Of a stretch of 64,000 nt of DNA, positions 1 to 12,156 are shown piece by piece; the first letter of the stretch is position 1, and the number at the start of each line of letters is the position of its first letter. A program made the position numbers and the translations under genes. Source of the stretch: Auriscalpium vulgare (lineage: Eukaryota > Basidiomycota > Agaricomycetes > Russulales > Auriscalpiaceae); contig JAHBBC010000005.1 of assembly GCA_019915015.1 (NCBI GenBank), positions 372,001-436,000 of the forward strand, read 5' to 3'. The notes beneath the pieces were generated by a model, which saw nothing but the letters and a program-made list of their open reading frames with translations, did not search any database and had not been told where the DNA came from.

Positions 1-1360
1 GGCCCAAGTTGAAAGTAGCCACAGGAAACACGCTTCGCCTGAACGGTTTGTGGAGGAGTGGGTTGCGGGCCTGCACGTCTGTTACGACTCCATCGAGATG
101 CTTGAAGAGCCGTGGCCCATGCAAGGACGTTGCGCCTAGCGTATCGCAAAATGTGAGTAAGAGGAGTGGTCGAAAGGAAAGGCGACGCACTGCTCTGGAA
201 GCCTGCAATCCGGCCCACCCCTTCATGTCCCAACAGCTCCTCCCTTGCCTCCTGAACTTTCTCGCCCTTCCGCGCCACATTGTACGGCTCCTGGAATGAG
301 CCGGGTTAACCCACGGCCGCGCCCGCTGTTTCCAGACGTCGACGTACCTTTTCGCCTCCGCCAAACGTAAATCCGGCATGAATCGAGTGATACTGCCCGC
401 GCTGGTGCTTTGGGCCATCTTCCTTGAACCCAGCGATGTCCGCTGCCTTGTCGAACGCACGACTGGCGCTCTTGTGCACATCGGGCCACGACTTGTCTGT
501 GGGCGGTCGGCCGGCCAATTGCACAAGCACGCGATCTTGCCGGTCGACGAACGACTCGCCGTTACTAGCAAACTTGAAGTCAGCGGTATGCTTGAGCTAG
601 CGACGGGATTGTGGACTCACACTCCGTCCCAACGCTTGATCATGAACTTGTGCTTCTTGACCAGCTCGTCAGGCGGTGCAAGCCTGTCGAGATACGCCGC
701 TGCCACCTCGTCGAATCCTGCCTTCGCAATCCAGCTCCCATTGGCCACCTTGAAGTCCGCAACATCCGAGGGGAGGCTTTGAGCCATCGACGCGGAGGCG
801 TATGCCCCGGCCATATGCGCCGTAGGCAAGGGCACGCCAGAAGGCGTGACCCTCTGAGTAGCCTTGCGATCCGCGAGCCGTCTACGTTTGTCCCTGGTTT
901 TCTGAGGACGCTCGTCTGAAGGGGCCCCTTCTCTACGGCTGCGCAGCGCGACGTCTTCATACTTAGTGTCTTCTCGCTCTCGCCGCTCGCGGTCTCGCGC
1001 GCGCCCAACGCTCCGAACATGCTCTGCCTCGACGCTTGCTGCTCCCGCTGGCATCTGCCCCGACTGGTCCTGCTGATCGGCGGCCGCCTGGGGCCCAGCG
1101 CCGTCTGTGTCGTCCCCTGGCCACCCGCTATGCGCCAGTTGCGACTCGTCGAGGCTCAAGGCTTTCTCGTCTGCGCCGCGTTCCGCATCCTGGCTCCTGT
1201 CCTGCTCGCGAGCGAGTGAACCCGCTATGGCGGCAGCCAAGTCAAAGTCCTGGCAAACCGTGACGTACGGCGAGAAGGCCTTCTTCGATCGAGTCTGGCG
1301 ACAGGTTTCAGCGCACGCAATGCACACAATCCCGGGACGACGTACGGTGCGTTCTATCAT
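1..1360 (-). CDS. TET/JBP-like 2OG-Fe(II) dioxygenase, N-terminal part (gene cut by window edge)
   Basis: Spliced minus-strand gene. Consistent exons are 1360-623, 572-348, 290-191 and 135 to the window edge, joined by introns of 50, 57 and 55 bp with GT-AG ends and matching phases. The first exon has a CxxC-containing start and a long charged region. Later exons give VDRQDRVLVQLAGRP, then an Agaricomycete-typical stretch ending at the edge in SVFPVATFNLG. In the fungal TET/JBP family that block lies just before the HxD iron-binding motif, which would fall outside this window. Such enzymes oxidise 5-methylcytosine in DNA and are expanded in basidiomycetes, often near transposons. The family call rests on recalled motif similarity; no catalytic residue is visible here. 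Met at 1360 is the first in-frame ATG of the exon, and further upstream exons (to about 1714) are possible. Confidence 0.6.
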
Positions 1361-1880
1361 TGTATCCTGGCGACGGCCCTGACTGCCGCCCCGACGCTGC
1401 GACTGCGGACGATACGATCAGAGACATGCAGGCAGGGAGGCGGCAGACTCTCGTACCCGCGCCTTTTTGCCCCGTAGGCGAGCTCTCCGCGCCGCAGGCT
1501 AGGAGTGCGGGTATTTGCCTCAGATGGAGCGACTGTTGGCCTGGGACGACGCTGTTAGCCACGACCGTAGCCTAGCAGTCGACGGCAAACACTTACCTCG
1601 AACGTCGCTGTCTTGCGCAAGGGCGGATACGCTGGTGCTCTGCGAGATCGGCGTCAGAGAGACCCGCGCACTGATCGCCCGCGCCCCATCGCCAGATCCT
1701 CGCGAAGATCTCAACGGGCATGCTCACCTTGACTCGTAGCTGCGCCGAACGCCTCGGTCCTTGGTCCAACGCGAGCGCCGGACGTCCTGCAGGTGAAAAT
1801 CAAAGCAGGTCAGTAAGGTTTGTGACCGACGATTGAGCTTTCAAGCAGAAAAACGAGGCCGCCGCCCGAGGAATGGCCAA

Positions 1881-2168
1881 CGCGTCTCGGGTTCTGCGCG
1901 CTGTCGGTACGCGTCTGCGCAGCCCAGAGGTGCCTGGTGTAGCTCCGTGCAAGGCTGCGCAGACGCCTGTCGACGGCGTGGAGAACGCGTGACGTGTAGA
2001 GGGCGTGCGGCGCGCGCTGGCAGACGCGTCTCGCGTTCTGCGCGCTGTCGGTACACGTCTGCGCAGCCCAGAGGTGCCTGGTGTGGCTCCATGCAAGGCT
2101 GCGCAGACGCCTGTCGACAGCGCACGGAGTGCGAGACGTGTAGAGGGTGGGCAGCGCATATGCAACGG
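1881..2168. repeat. Two-copy tandem repeat, 144-bp period, each unit with a hairpin
   Basis: Unit 1 begins at 1881 and unit 2 at 2025, both with CGCGTCTCG followed by TTCTGCGCGCTGTCGG. Each unit contains an inverted repeat. In unit 1 the 14-nt arms GCGTCTGCGCAGCC (1911-1924) and GGCTGCGCAGACGC (1953-1966) are perfectly complementary. Unit 2 keeps 13-nt arms near 2056-2068 and 2098-2110. The loop sequence, AGGTGCCTGGTGT and its neighbours, has a relative near 54,390. No protein-coding reading is convincing. Confidence 0.75.
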
Positions 2169-2399
2169 GCGGCGTCGTGCGTTCTGTCCGTTGACATTGC
2201 GAAATGAACAACTTGCCTGGGAGATCCGCCGGGAAGGATACAGGAAGGCTGGCCGCGCGTCTTCAAGAGTCACCAGGCAAAAAGAGGCAGGCAGGCCGCG
2301 CGCGGGGGCTAGGTTGCACGGGGCAGGACGAAGTGCAGTCGATTGTAGAGGGTCAACTTGAATGTGCACGAGTAGTTGCGCAATGAGCGCTTCCACTCG

Positions 2400-3534
2400 C
2401 TGTCAGCGAACGAGGCAACCATCAAAGTACGCGTCACACACCTCGTAGTCCCCCTGTCAATATCTCCTGGTTGCAAGAAGACTTCGTGGGTCGCTCCTCA
2501 ACGCGAGAGTCGAGCTGGCGAGTTGGCGCGGCTTGATGGTGGCAGCTGGTGGCAGTCGCGTCGCGTCCGTGCTTCTCGAACCAAATCTGGAACCAAGGCA
2601 GGCGCGCGACAGGCGCCCTGTCTTCTTAGCTCTCTACCTTCTCGAACCAGCGCCATGCCTCAATCCAATACCCTCTCGCATGTTATACTTGATATTGACT
2701 TCGCAGAGCTGGGCTCCCTTGTACGCCACACATATCATTCCTGGGGCATATGCTAACCCGGCGACCGCCCAGGTCATCGACGCTTTGGTGAACCCGAACG
2801 CCCGTGTGCTGGTCACCCACCAGCCTTTCGCGCCGACGCCTAACCCGCAAGGCGACGGCCACGCGGGCCCGCCCGTTGTGCGCACAGTCAAGTTGGCCCT
2901 CAAGATCCCTGTCTGTGCCAATGACCGCTCTGAGGTCCTCGTCATCAACGAGGTCGTCGCCTTCGTGCAGGGCGTAGAGGATGTCTTGAGGGGCGATGGG
3001 AAAGGCGGGATGGCAGGCGTTGGGCATGGCAGGCCGCAGGGAGAGCAGGAGGTGGAAGGCCGAGCATACATTGCTCAAAAGTGCGTATGATTCTCTGCCC
3101 TCGCTCGATGTCACGCTCAAATCCTTGTCTAGATGACCAGGTTGTGATTGCGCTTGCACCGCTGTATTCTTGAGTACCACTCTTCCCACTTCGTTTCCGT
3201 ACGCAACGCGCTGGCGACTCAATCTACCCACCGCTTGAAATATATCTCATTTTGCAGTCTGCTCGATTCCCACTTGCGAAGCGATCAGCATCTGGCTGGT
3301 CACACACCTCAGGACATTTCCATTGATCGCGAGGCGTGATATTGCTGGTAGGCTGTGCGCTACTCCGAGCCATGCCCAAAGCTCCGCGCGCGCTGCCCGT
3401 TCGCCTCCGAACTGTCGCCCTCACGGCGCCGCTTCACGGGGGTGACGGGCGTGCGCCTCAGAGGAGATTGGGTGAGCCCCAAGCTGAGCATTGAGGACCT
3501 GTTAGCCACAGGAAATGGACGACTCTTGAATGCC
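2400..3534. other. GC-rich stretch without a supported gene
   Basis: Long open frames occur on both strands (for example plus 2700-3090), as expected from the base composition. None has a convincing start, splice structure or recognisable domain. It could hold a degraded exon, but nothing here can be assigned. Confidence 0.4.
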
Positions 3535-6500
3535 TCACCCTCCAAGCCACGCAACTTGTGATTCACTGGATTCCTTTGGCTCTTGCGACGCCTCCGAGTC
3601 ACTGCCCCCGCGAATCGACGATGACACGAAGGTGACCGGGTCAATGGCATCTGAGTCCGGTTCCGTGTAGGACTGGCTCGATCCCGTGAAGTCGCTCATG
3701 TGCGACCCTGCCAACTCCATCTCTGGAGAGCTTCCACCGACCGGCGCTGTTTCGAGGGCAGGCGGCGACTCTTGCTTGATCACGCGAGCGCTGCTGGCAA
3801 GCGCTTCATCGCTCTCGATCACGAGAGCGCTGCTGTTGGCGAGAGTCAGTAGCGTCAAGGTACCGGCTGCGCTAGGGTGCGTACCTTGAGTGCAACGTCG
3901 CATCGCCCCCCTCCCTTTTTGCCTCTGACGGTGGATCAACCGGCCTAGTGATAGTGACGAGCTGTCCATGTCAACTGTGAGTAGTTCCGAAGTATGGCAC
4001 CGCACTGACGCACCAGAGGGCTTGGGTGTCCGGTCGAAGGGTCCACCTCGGGGAAATAGTTCAGTTCAATCTTGCCAGGCCTGGGCAGCGAAACCTCGAT
4101 AGTATTGGACTCCATACGGCCAGGGTGAGGGCAGGATGAGGTTCAGCGCGAGTCGAGGAAGGCGCGGAGATCAAAGCTGCTCAGAGGCGGCAACGACGGC
4201 TCCGAGATTACTTCGGGGCGGGACTCGGAGAATAGGAAGGCGTTCACAGGGCAATTATTTCGTTCATTTGGAGTTGCATTGGAGAAGCGATATGTACACT
4301 ATGCAGAACACGGACATGGCAAATGAGTACACTACTTGGGCCCGTCGCGTGAGGGTCAAACACTACTTTGTTACTAGCCAAGAAACTTGAATGCATCAGA
4401 AATTGAGGCAGGGTACCGACAAGAAGGCACGAGCGTCCGCATGCGCGCGCCACAACGTGTCCGGACTGCACGAGCAGACGCGGAGGGCACACGGGGCTGC
4501 GAGCGTATGGCACGCCACGACGGCGGACGCACGCCACAAAGGCGGACGCACGGGCGATCCGCGCGTTTTTGCCGCCTGTAACAACTGTAAGGTCATTCGC
4601 TGGCAGTTGCAAGCAATGTGCCTTACCGAAGACGGTCTCAGAATAGCGTCGCGGTGTCCCATCCGTCGGCCAAGTCAAGGTCTGGCGGCTCCGGCACGTC
4701 GGGAAGGGGGACGGGGGCAGGCCCAAAGGGACTCAGATACGGCAGGCGAGTGGCTCACGCGCGCATTGGCGAGGTGGCAGAGGGGAGAGGTTGGGATGCC
4801 TGGCGCCGCACCCGGTGGTGCGCAGGGGGAGGGCATAGCGCGTGAGTGATCACCTCGCCCGACGCTGAGATGAAATGGCCAGGGTCCTCAAGGCGCATCG
4901 AGTCTTCAGCCAGCGCGGCAGCTTCCTTGGGCGACAGCGGGGGAGTCGGCAGGTCATCAACCCCGCCGGCGGGGTTGATGATGACACCTCGGTCCGCTTC
5001 AAGGGTAGGTGTAGACGGAGCCTCCACGCCGCTTGACTGCATGACCACGCTGGCGGTTGCAACGGACGCGGGTGCCGCATCAAGGTGGGAAGGAGCGCCG
5101 TCCGGAGAAGCTTGCGCGTCCATGGACGGTGTGGGATCGGTGGAGAGGTCGCGGCGAGGCTGGGGCACCAACACTGGTGAGGCGCTGGAAGCCACCGCGG
5201 GCATGCTGCGTCCAGCAGGGCTTGGCATGTGCATGACGACGATGACCGGGGGCGTTGCGCGTGCAACGCCCTCAGCCATGCTGGCCGAAGACTGGTATGC
5301 TGCCGCCCACAAGGCTTTGAAAGCGGCGACCTCGATATCCTACACAAGACGGTGAGCAAACGTGTGCGGAGAGTCGGGAGCTACGCACCCACTGTCCCGC
5401 CCTTGTGATAGTCAGGTATCGGCGCCCCCTCAGCGGCTCCTGGTGGGACATTGCTCGAGTCTCGAGAGGCGGAGGGCGGCGATCGCAGCAGACCAAAGAC
5501 GCGATCACGGCAGGCACCAAGGCAAAGAAAAGGCGCCTCACAGCGCTTCTGCGATTAGTGGCTGTGCTTTCACTCAAGATAAGTAGGGCAAGACCCATTC
5601 ATTTTTCATAAGCGCGCGAGCTACACTGCGACTCCGTGTATAGTATACTACTAGCACCTCTCAGGGCTGCGTCAATTCAACCCCCTCTTGTCTGCGTCAC
5701 GCCCGCTGCCGCGCTTCCAAGACACTGTTGTTTGCTTCACCTTCTTCCGCGCCGGAGTGTGCTCGACGTATGACGTTGACGGCGGGGCGTCCTTTCGACT
5801 GCGCAACATTGTGAGCGCAGGACGGTAGAAGAGCGGGGGCGCGACGCTCACGAGTGCTTGAGGTAGGCGGGGGCGGATGCGGCTGGGCGGGGCGGGACCT
5901 GTGCGGCCTGCTCCAGCAGCGCGCCATTGTGTTCATCGAGCGGCAACTGCACGGGCGCCTGGGTGGTGGTGTCGTCGTCAACGTCGGGGGGGATCTGCTT
6001 CTCGTCCAGCCAGCCGTTGTCGTACGGCTCTTCGTCGTCGTACGATTCTTCGGAGGCCCTGTCGGTCCTGTCCTCGGACAACCAGCCGTCGTCGTACGGC
6101 TCTTCGGAGGCCCTCTCGATCTTGTCCTTGGAGACATTGTTGACAGGCTCGCGCAGGACCTGGGAATCACCGTCCCTGTCGGCGGCGTTGATGCCCAGCG
6201 CTGGCGGGCGCGTCTGGTCGTCGATATCGGAGGCCAGCCCGTCAGCGGGCCCCTCGCTATCCGTCGCGTCGTCGACCGTCAGGTCATCAATGTCGGGGAG
6301 TGTCGCGGGCTGGATGCCTTCCAGGAGCTTGCGAGATGTCGCAATTCGATATCGCTAGGAGCGGGCGTGGTCAGCGAAGTAGAGTAGAATTGACTCGGAG
6401 TCGTATGCACCGTGCCATGGACGAAGTCAGGAGGCCTCTGGCTCTTTGGGGCCGAAACCACTCGCACGCGCTAGAAGCAGGCACGGTCAGAGAGCATGCC

Positions 6501-6633
6501 CGCGGGTGAGAATCGTTCGTACGCACCGTGGGCTTGCCGCCGTCCGCTGGCGTGAAAAGGACATCCACCGTCCCGTGACCCGACATTGCGCATGTGAACT
6601 CGTCGAGTGTGTCCTGCCCCGGAGTCTTCAGGG
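3535..6633 (-). CDS. Probable multi-exon gene, unknown function, acidic low-complexity protein
   Basis: Minus-strand segments fit together by GT-AG splicing in phase: 6633-6527, 6470-6411 and 6354-5848, with introns of 56 bp each. A further exon-like segment reads DIEVAAFKALWAAAYQ from 5339 after a TGTAG acceptor, preceded by a segment ending PIPDYHKGGT near 5390. A Ser/Glu-rich stretch ends with a stop at 3535. The 6354-5848 exon is very acidic and has an internal near-repeat (ERASEEPYDDGWL, DRASEESYDDEEPYDNGWL). I do not recognise a domain. Joins below 5848 are uncertain, so this may be two genes or a decayed one. An upstream exon near 6900-6750 (EGDVDLEGKFGDKSEW) may belong to it. Confidence 0.4.
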
Positions 6634-6759
6634 CTGGAACCAGTGATAATCACCCAGCTGGCGCACCTTGGTTGGCATGCTTGAAAGGGCAGAGGAGAGG
6701 ATGTGACCTCGTGTGACACGTGTGCGGCAGTGCCCTAACACTCATCAGCCACTCCGACT

Positions 6760-7445
6760 TGTCGCCGAATTTGCCTTCCAAGTCGACGTCACCCTCCTCC
6801 TTCCGCCCACATGCTCTGTCCCTCTCCTCCGTCCCTTGCTCGCCTGTCTCCTACATCCCCCCCAAATCGACTGCGGGAACGACGTGCCGACGGGACCGCA
6901 AAGCCGCATCGCGCGCGCACGAAGTCGGCGGTGGGCGGGGAATGTGCGCGAGCGTGGCACGACTCTAGCAAGGCCGCGCGGGCGTAAATCCAAGCCAGGT
7001 GAGTCCTATGTGTGCACATACGGGTCCCCATGGTAATCTGAAATGAATTGCAGGCTACCAGCACTCGCCAGCATGCGCCGAAGCGGACTGTGCTCCTCCG
7101 TCATCCCTCGTCCGCAGCTCCATCACACGCGGTCGCGCAAGAACAAGCAGCCCAGAGTGCCGACACCTTGTCAACCCACGAGTGCCGCTTTCGCGCCAGC
7201 TCTTCCGCACGCAGCTCCCGCCGCACATCACTTCCTCGCGCCGCACCTCACGCCGCACCCTTCCTCTCCGGCGCGCCCACCGAGCCCCACGTCGCGGAGG
7301 CGTAGGACATTGAGGACGGCACCCACCTCGTTAGCCGTATGGCTGAGAGCCAGCGCGAGATGCGGGACGGCCTTGCCAGCAGCTCTACTTAGCCATAGAT
7401 AGCACGCAGTCTGTATTCTCGCATAGGCAGCACAAAGCGTATGAC
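6760..7445. other. Intergenic GC-rich stretch downstream of the transposase gene
   Basis: Apart from a possible exon of the preceding minus-strand gene near 6750-6880, no supported coding sequence is seen. I looked here for a CACTA-type terminal inverted repeat matching the 10,915-11,100 side of the transposase gene and found none by eye. Confidence 0.35.
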
Positions 7446-7447
7446 AT

Positions 7448-10400
7448 TCAGTATATAGAAATATATGTGTTGCGATCGGTGAATGAATTGACAAAGAAGT
7501 GTGAACAGCGCTCGAGCACAGTGGAGGACGTCCACGCGCGCGGTGCTGCAGGACCGAAGTCTGGGATGAGATGGCAGCTCCTAGCGAGATCCGTGATTGG
7601 GATCACACTGGCTGACCGCATGCCCGCGACCACGCGCCGCGAGACGCGGTACATCAGGTGTCCTCGCTCCGCGGCGGGGCGAAAGGGCGTGAACCACTCC
7701 ACATATGCGAAGTGTGTCGGCCCCGGTTTTGCTGCACCAAACATGGATTCGCGCATCCGCTCGGATATAGAGAAGATCAGCCGTACCTGGACAACCTGCA
7801 AGCCTGGGCACAAAGCTTCAGAGATGGGTTGCAAACAATGCTCGACGAAATAGAACATACCATGAACGCCAGGTCGCTCGTCGTCCGCATCATCCTCCAA
7901 TGGATCGGTGTCCACGCGAGCGAGCGCAGTATCGAACCGGCCGGGTTGACGGCGCCCGAGGGTGTCTCGGTATGCCGGGTGTGCGTGTATGCTGTCCAAA
8001 GTTTCCGGTGCGTCATCTTGCCCCTGCGCGTCAGGATGCCAGAACTTGACGCGATGGAAGGCGGCCACATTGCTGAATGGCAAGGCCAGTGTCTCGGCGC
8101 GAGTTTTGACGAGCCTTGATGACAGATTGGGCTCGTGCCATCGAACGATCAGTTCGGATAGCAGGGCCTTCAAACGGGTGGCCCCGTAGAGACGACCGGC
8201 GTTGACGAATGAGACGGCCTTCACGGTCGGGTGTTGAGTCATATTGAGATGGAGGTGGCGCGGGACGTAGGCAGGGTCGAAGCCGCCTACAGGCGGTTCA
8301 CCCGCGAGCCTCCATTCGATGTACGCGGCGTGACGCATGACCTTCTCGCGACGCAGGAGCCATTTGGTCATTTGCGTGTATTCATCCTTTCGATTCGTCG
8401 CCCGGTACGCGTCCTTCGCGAGGTCGATATGTAGTCGTTCTGTGTATTCCGTGCTATAGTTATCGGTCGTGCCAAAGTCCGTGATTGCCTCGACATAGTG
8501 AATGAGGGCGTGCAGCTTTGGCAGTTCGAAGTCGGCGCGTACCCCAAGGACAACGAAGGTCGCCTTGTTGGCGTGGAAGCGGGCAAGGGCGCCTTCGAGG
8601 TATGCCAGAGTGTCCGACGATTGGGAGGGATATTGAGCGACGTAAGCAAAATCAAGCAAGGCACGGAGGGCGCAGATGAGTCGGTAGGAGGAGTGGCCGT
8701 CGGGTAAGGGCAAGCCTGGGATGATGCCCAGTAAGACGCGACAGATGTCCTTGTGTTCTTGCCCGGACACACGAGAGAGGTGGGAGATCCCAGAGGAAAA
8801 TACTCGGATCGAATGATTTGGGGGTATGCGTGCGAAGCGCGCGTCGATCTCCTCTTCGCCAAATGCTGCCTTGAGCCAATTGATCATATGCTTGAGCATG
8901 CCTTGGTACAATTGATGCAAAATGTCGGGGGCGATCGCCTGGTGCACGTTGGAAAACGGGAGGTCCTCCCAAAAGGGATGGTGGACGGGCTTCAGGCCGA
9001 CTTTGCGGCACGCTGCAATGTACTCGGCAGGCCCGCGGTCGACAGTGCGTAGGGTGCGGATGATGTCGCGCATGTCGCGCCGCTCGGCGGGGACGTAGTC
9101 TCCTAATCCGATGGCGTCCAGGATGCATCCTCGAGGGCACTGCCCCGATTTGCACGCAGCCACGAGGCACTGCTCCGGGTAATCGCCAACGAAGACGGCA
9201 AATATGGGGTGGCAGCGCCGGACGACGCCATCGCCACTGGCCATAGGGACGCCGTGCAGGCCAGGCTCCTTGATTGGGGTCATGATCTTATTCATGCATG
9301 CATGGAATACGTTGGCCAAGGCTCTGGTGCGCATGGGCTGGCTCTTGATGTGCGTCAACCGTGCGGTTGGGAGATAGCCGAGGAGAACCTGCGCACGCCG
9401 GGATGGCTTGCGACGTATTTCCTTCGGTATGTTGCCGATCGTCAAGTATATTGGATACGCGGACTTGTTGCGGAACACCGTTACCTGCGTCTTGTCCGTG
9501 GCAATAATGACGGGCACCACTGTGGCGCCCGGGCAAATTTGCTCAAGTGCGGCCTGTCCAACGTGCGATGCACGTCAGCTCATGTCCGTTGAGGAGACGA
9601 ACGTACGGTGCGCACCTGTACTCTCCACCACCATTTGCCAGTGTACATCTGGTTGTACACGCGGGGCGCCCCCCTCTCCGCGCTCGTGTGGTGTCGCTCC
9701 GGCTTGAAGGCCATGTGCGGCGCGAATTCGGCGTCGCCGTATAGCGCCTTGATGCACTCCAAAGGGTCTCGATAATAAAACTCGTATTCTTCTCCAGCGA
9801 TGGCAATTTTGTCACGCGTGAACGCGGGCCGCTTGGGAAGCTGCGTGTCTATGATAGCGTTGAGCTCGTTGGCATTTTTGAAGGGCAGGTCAAGGCGCTC
9901 GACCACCTAGGGAGGTCCACATCAGTTCACGTATGTCTCAGAACACATTCTCAAGCTTACCTCGTCTATCGCCAGGAGGTCGCTGAGCGCTGATGATGTT
10001 GGCCCGCGAGTCTTCGCCCACTTTGCAAGCTCCCACGACAGCTTGGAAGGGAATGGATGGTAGGGATTGTCCGGATCGCGGCCGGTTGCAATGCCAGTTG
10101 CGTACTTGGCAAATCCATCGGGTGCCACGCCATGCATCGGCGCGCCCGCCGCGCCACCGAACTCGGCAACAAAGGTGTCCTCCCAGTCGGAGTCTGCGCC
10201 GGCATGCGCGGGTGCGGGCGGTGCGGGCAGTTCGGGCTCGCCTTCGTCGCCAGGCGGAGACATGGAGGAGGCTTGATTGCGTGGGGATGGAGCACGCGAG
10301 TCAAGCTCGGGCGATGGAGAGCGGCGGGCAGGCGGGGAGGACGGCGCCGGCGCAGGGGAAGACGGTGGCTCCAAGTCAGCGCTGAATTCTTCCTCCAGCC

Positions 10401-10911
10401 ACTCTACCGGACGGTCGTCCTCTTCTATGTCCCCGTCCGACTCGTCGCCCAACATTTCATGGCGCATGGCTCCATGCAAGTCTGAGTCTTCCTGCCCCGA
10501 GTCTTCCTGGTGCCAGCCGAGATCGGCATCTTCAAGTTCATAATCGCCGAAGTAATCTTGCGCGGAGATATGGCGCTGGGCCTCTCCTAACGTACGTGCA
10601 GCATGGTCGTTGGCGTCGTCGGCCAAGGCCAACGATGAGCGGTGGTGGAGAGTCGCTCCTGCGCTAACGGGCGACATATGCCGGGATGATTGCGCGAGCT
10701 CTTCGTCACTGCGGAGTGCGATCGGGGACAGAGGTTGCGCGCGCGAGGAGCTAGGAAGAGGGGTGTTGGATGGCGTGCCGATGCGGACTGCGGTGAATTG
10801 CTGCCGCTGTTGCGCGCGGCACTTAGGGTTGGGGCTCATGGCATGATGTTTGGCCAGGCCAGAGCTTGTGAAGGACACGCCACAGGCCGCGCACTGGAAG
10901 TTCTTGGACAT
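7448..10911 (-). CDS. Plavaka-family (CACTA superfamily) DNA transposase
   Basis: Three exons, 10911-9961, 9906-9616 and 9553-7448, are separated by introns of 54 and 62 bp with consensus GT-AG ends and preserved phase. The start MSKNFQCAACG opens a C2H2-type zinc finger (CxxC...H), followed by an acidic Ser/Pro-rich linker and WAKTRGPTSSALSDLLAID. Exon 2 holds the YFEFYYRD-like region and a WWW motif. Exon 3 opens with the catalytic-domain signature PVIIATDKTQVTVFRNKSAY, then the conserved GNIPKEIRRKPSRRAQ, APDILHQLYQGMLKH and DNYSTEYTERLHIDLAKDAY blocks of Plavaka transposases. It ends with FVNSFTDRNTYISIY and a stop. The protein would act in the nucleus by cutting element ends. The reading frame is uninterrupted, so the gene may be functional, but no terminal inverted repeats were found around it. 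Confidence 0.9.
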
Positions 10912-11103
10912 TGCGTTGCTTGTCTGCACGAAAGGGGTAGAGCTGTCGGCGCGGTCGGGCGTTGTGGGTCTCGGAGGGAGTCCTAAATCAGAGCGGGGCC
11001 TGAACTGACAAATTTCAGCCCGCCCTGCCAACAAGAGCGCCGTCCCACTCTGCTCCCCACTTCCACATCCTACCTCTCACGAACCGAGTCGAAGCTTGCG
11101 AGA

Positions 11104-12156
11104 ATGGCCGCCGGCAAAAAGGGGAAGAAACACGACAGTTTGGAGCGTCCAGCGCCAGGCCCTTCTGCAGTGGGTAGAGTCACGCGTGGCGCCAGCGCAA
11201 GGCAAGCAGGGGGCACTGACAGCCAGCCTACTGCCCGTCGAGACGCGATGTCCGGCACCGCTGGCCCCAAGCGGCGCAAGGCACCAGTCAGCAAGACGTC
11301 CGTGCAACCTATGGACGTCGACGTCGAGGGTGAGCGTCCTAGAAGCATTCAGCGTTCTGTGGGGAGCTGCAGGGAGAGACTCACGGATTGCACGCAACCT
11401 AGACGGTCCACCAGACGAGAGCGCGAAGAAGGCCAGCAAGCGCCCGCGGGCCAACACTACGAGCGCTCCATCGCAGGTGACTAAGAAGACCAAGAAGGCG
11501 TGTGCTTCGCGAAGGCGCTAAAGGTTGAACATGTCGCTCACCTTGTCACTGGACAGCAGTCTGGCGACAACGACGGCGACAGTGCCCTCAACGTGTACGC
11601 GGAGGCAACATTCGACGTGAACGAGTTGCTTCAGCACGACGCGAACGACGAGCCGCAGGACGACGCCTCGTGGCGCGAGGCAGGCTCAGGTGAGCGCGTC
11701 TGACGCGTACACGCACGGCGATCACGCTCAGGCTCACGCCACTTTTGTAGGGGATGCGTCGTCGGACTCGCAGGACGCGGACGCAGCCGCGGGATCGTAC
11801 AGGGAAGGCAGCGAAGACTTCGAGGTCAAAGGCGACCCTGCACGTGGCCGTAAGATGGGCAAGGCCGCGGCTGCCCGGTTTGAAGCGGCGGTAAGTCTGA
11901 CGCGCCGCTAATCTTCACCGCGTACTGACTATTTGGGGGAAGATCCCGCGGTTTGTTGAGGCCTCGCCGGCTCGTTCGACCGCCATGCAGGACGAAGAGG
12001 CCGACTCGGGAGAGGACGACGTGCCCGTGCGCCAGCTGACAACCCAACAGAAGCGTGCTGGTAACCGCGTGCACAACACCGTTCTTGACGCAGATACAGA
12101 ATCTGAAGACGACGAGAGGCCCCGTGTGGCAAGGCTAGCCAAGGGAAAGCAAGCGG
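11104..12156 (+). CDS. DUF6532-type gene, 5' part, interrupted by Gypsy-1
   Basis: Exons about 11104-11329, 11403-11476, 11557-11689, 11751-11890 and 11943-12156 are joined by short GT-AG introns with consistent phases. The start is the ATG of MAAGKKGKKHD. The encoded region is a hydrophilic, charged and Ser/Ala-rich leader with basic patches (PKRRKAP, KRPRA), suggesting nuclear location; it has no known fold. The last exon ends in ARLAKGKQA at the exact left edge of Gypsy-1. Reading resumes in frame at 24,131/24,135 as VTATSGATPG once one GCGG target duplication is removed. As it stands the gene is split by 11,974 bp of retrotransposon and is unlikely to give a full protein. Confidence 0.7.
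12153..12156. repeat. Target-site duplication GCGG, left of Gypsy-1
   Basis: GCGG immediately precedes the TG of the 5' LTR and is repeated at 24131-24134 after the 3' LTR. The solo LTR of the same family at 32371-33671 also has a 4-bp duplication (GCGC), which supports a 4-bp staggered cut for this integrase. Confidence 0.85.

Noticed and set aside
1800..2400. Protein of repeated TGVCAALHGATPG units
   Set aside because: The repeats come from the 144-bp DNA repeat with hairpins; several frames on both strands are equally open.
7448..10911. KDZ transposase
   Set aside because: Motif order (PVIIATDKTQVTVFRNKS, GNIPKEIRRKPS) is that of Plavaka, not KDZ.
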